NCBI GenBank assembly: GCA_947486505.1
Contig: CANKTT010000095.1
Location: 1-5,642 of the forward strand
Direction: 5' to 3'
DNA from: Actinomycetota bacterium
Lineage (GTDB): Bacteria > Actinomycetota > Actinomycetes > S36-B12 > UBA5976
DNA length: 5,642 bases
In this document: positions 5,493 through 5,642 of the stretch, one piece after another
Position numbering within the stretch: the stretch's first letter is position 1
Layout: each line of letters opens with the position of its first letter
Program-made: the position numbers and the translations under genes
The notes under the pieces: model-generated
The model's input: only the letters and a program-made list of their open reading frames with translations
Databases searched by the model: none
Told to the model about the DNA's origin: nothing

Positions 5493-5642
5493 GTGCTTGC
5501 TGATTTAAAGCGACTTTGGTTAGTGCCTGCATTTCGAACTTTGCTTACAGCGAGAATCATTTCGAATCTTGGGAATGGTTTAGGGCCAATCGCATTGGCT
5601 TTTGGAGTGCTAAGTCTGGAAGACGCAACCGCTTCTTCATTA
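5493..5642 (+). CDS. MFS transporter, N-terminus (partial)
   Basis: Fifty codons are present before the window ends. The translation starts with a short amphipathic segment, then reads TLLTARIISNLGNGLGPIAL at 17-36 and continues hydrophobic to about residue 41. This is the typical first helix of major facilitator superfamily exporters of the EntS/MFS_3 kind (basic residue, then SNLGNG and PIALAFGVL). The rest of the protein and its substrate are not visible. The GTG at 5493 is the best start: the frame is open only from 5463, and no earlier ATG, GTG or TTG lies in it. There is no clear ribosome site, and the hydrolase TAA ends 2 bases before the GTG, so translational coupling to that gene is likely. 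A later GTG at 5523 would cut into the conserved leader. Confidence 0.8.
   Translation, partial: MLADLKRLWLVPAFRTLLTARIISNLGNGLGPIALAFGVLSLEDATASSL

Overview
The window looks like part of an actinobacterial chromosome with moderate to low GC. Hand counts of single 60-base lines run from about 37% to about 57%. Three proteins point to Actinobacteria: a membrane-anchored Fe-S reductase of the type widespread in that phylum, a TrmH/SpoU methyltransferase with the long N-terminal extension I associate with actinobacterial members, and a small PF13769-like protein. Compact packing, AT-leaning codons and probable leaderless starts would suit a small-genome aquatic actinobacterium (for example Nanopelagicales, acI), but that is inference from style, not a match.

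Layout. Bases 1-830 (minus) hold the N-terminal five-helix membrane domain of a probable NarI/HdrE-type Fe-S oxidoreductase that runs off the left edge. A 135-bp divergent intergenic region follows. Bases 966-2993 (plus) encode a secreted, thermolysin-like (M4) metallopeptidase precursor: signal peptide, FTP/PepSY-like propeptide, catalytic domain and a C-terminal beta-sandwich-like domain. It meets the next gene tail to tail in a shared CTAG that supplies both stop codons. Bases 4848 down to 2990 (minus) look like a three-gene operon: a PF13769-like small protein, a homocysteine S-methyltransferase family protein, and a SpoU-type RNA methyltransferase, the last two joined as TAAATG. Bases 4879-5490 (plus) encode an RBBP9/YdeN-type alpha/beta hydrolase, followed 2 bases later by the start of an MFS transporter that runs off the right edge.

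How the genes may work together. The minus-strand trio combines methionine regeneration with an S-adenosylmethionine-using RNA methyltransferase. The small first gene is a candidate partner of the homocysteine methyltransferase. The plus-strand hydrolase and MFS gene are probably co-transcribed, but nothing visible fixes a substrate. The protease is a stand-alone gene with its own promoter.

Points most worth a second look: a 30-bp divergent gap with overlapping -10 hexamers on opposite strands; two genes whose start codon lies exactly 6 bases after a TAnnnT hexamer (candidate leaderless mRNAs); and an M4 peptidase that keeps its zinc site but seems to lack two thermolysin residues (Tyr157 and Asp226 equivalents). 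I saw no RNA genes, CRISPR array, insertion sequence or intrinsic terminator, and no gene-free stretch over 300 bases.
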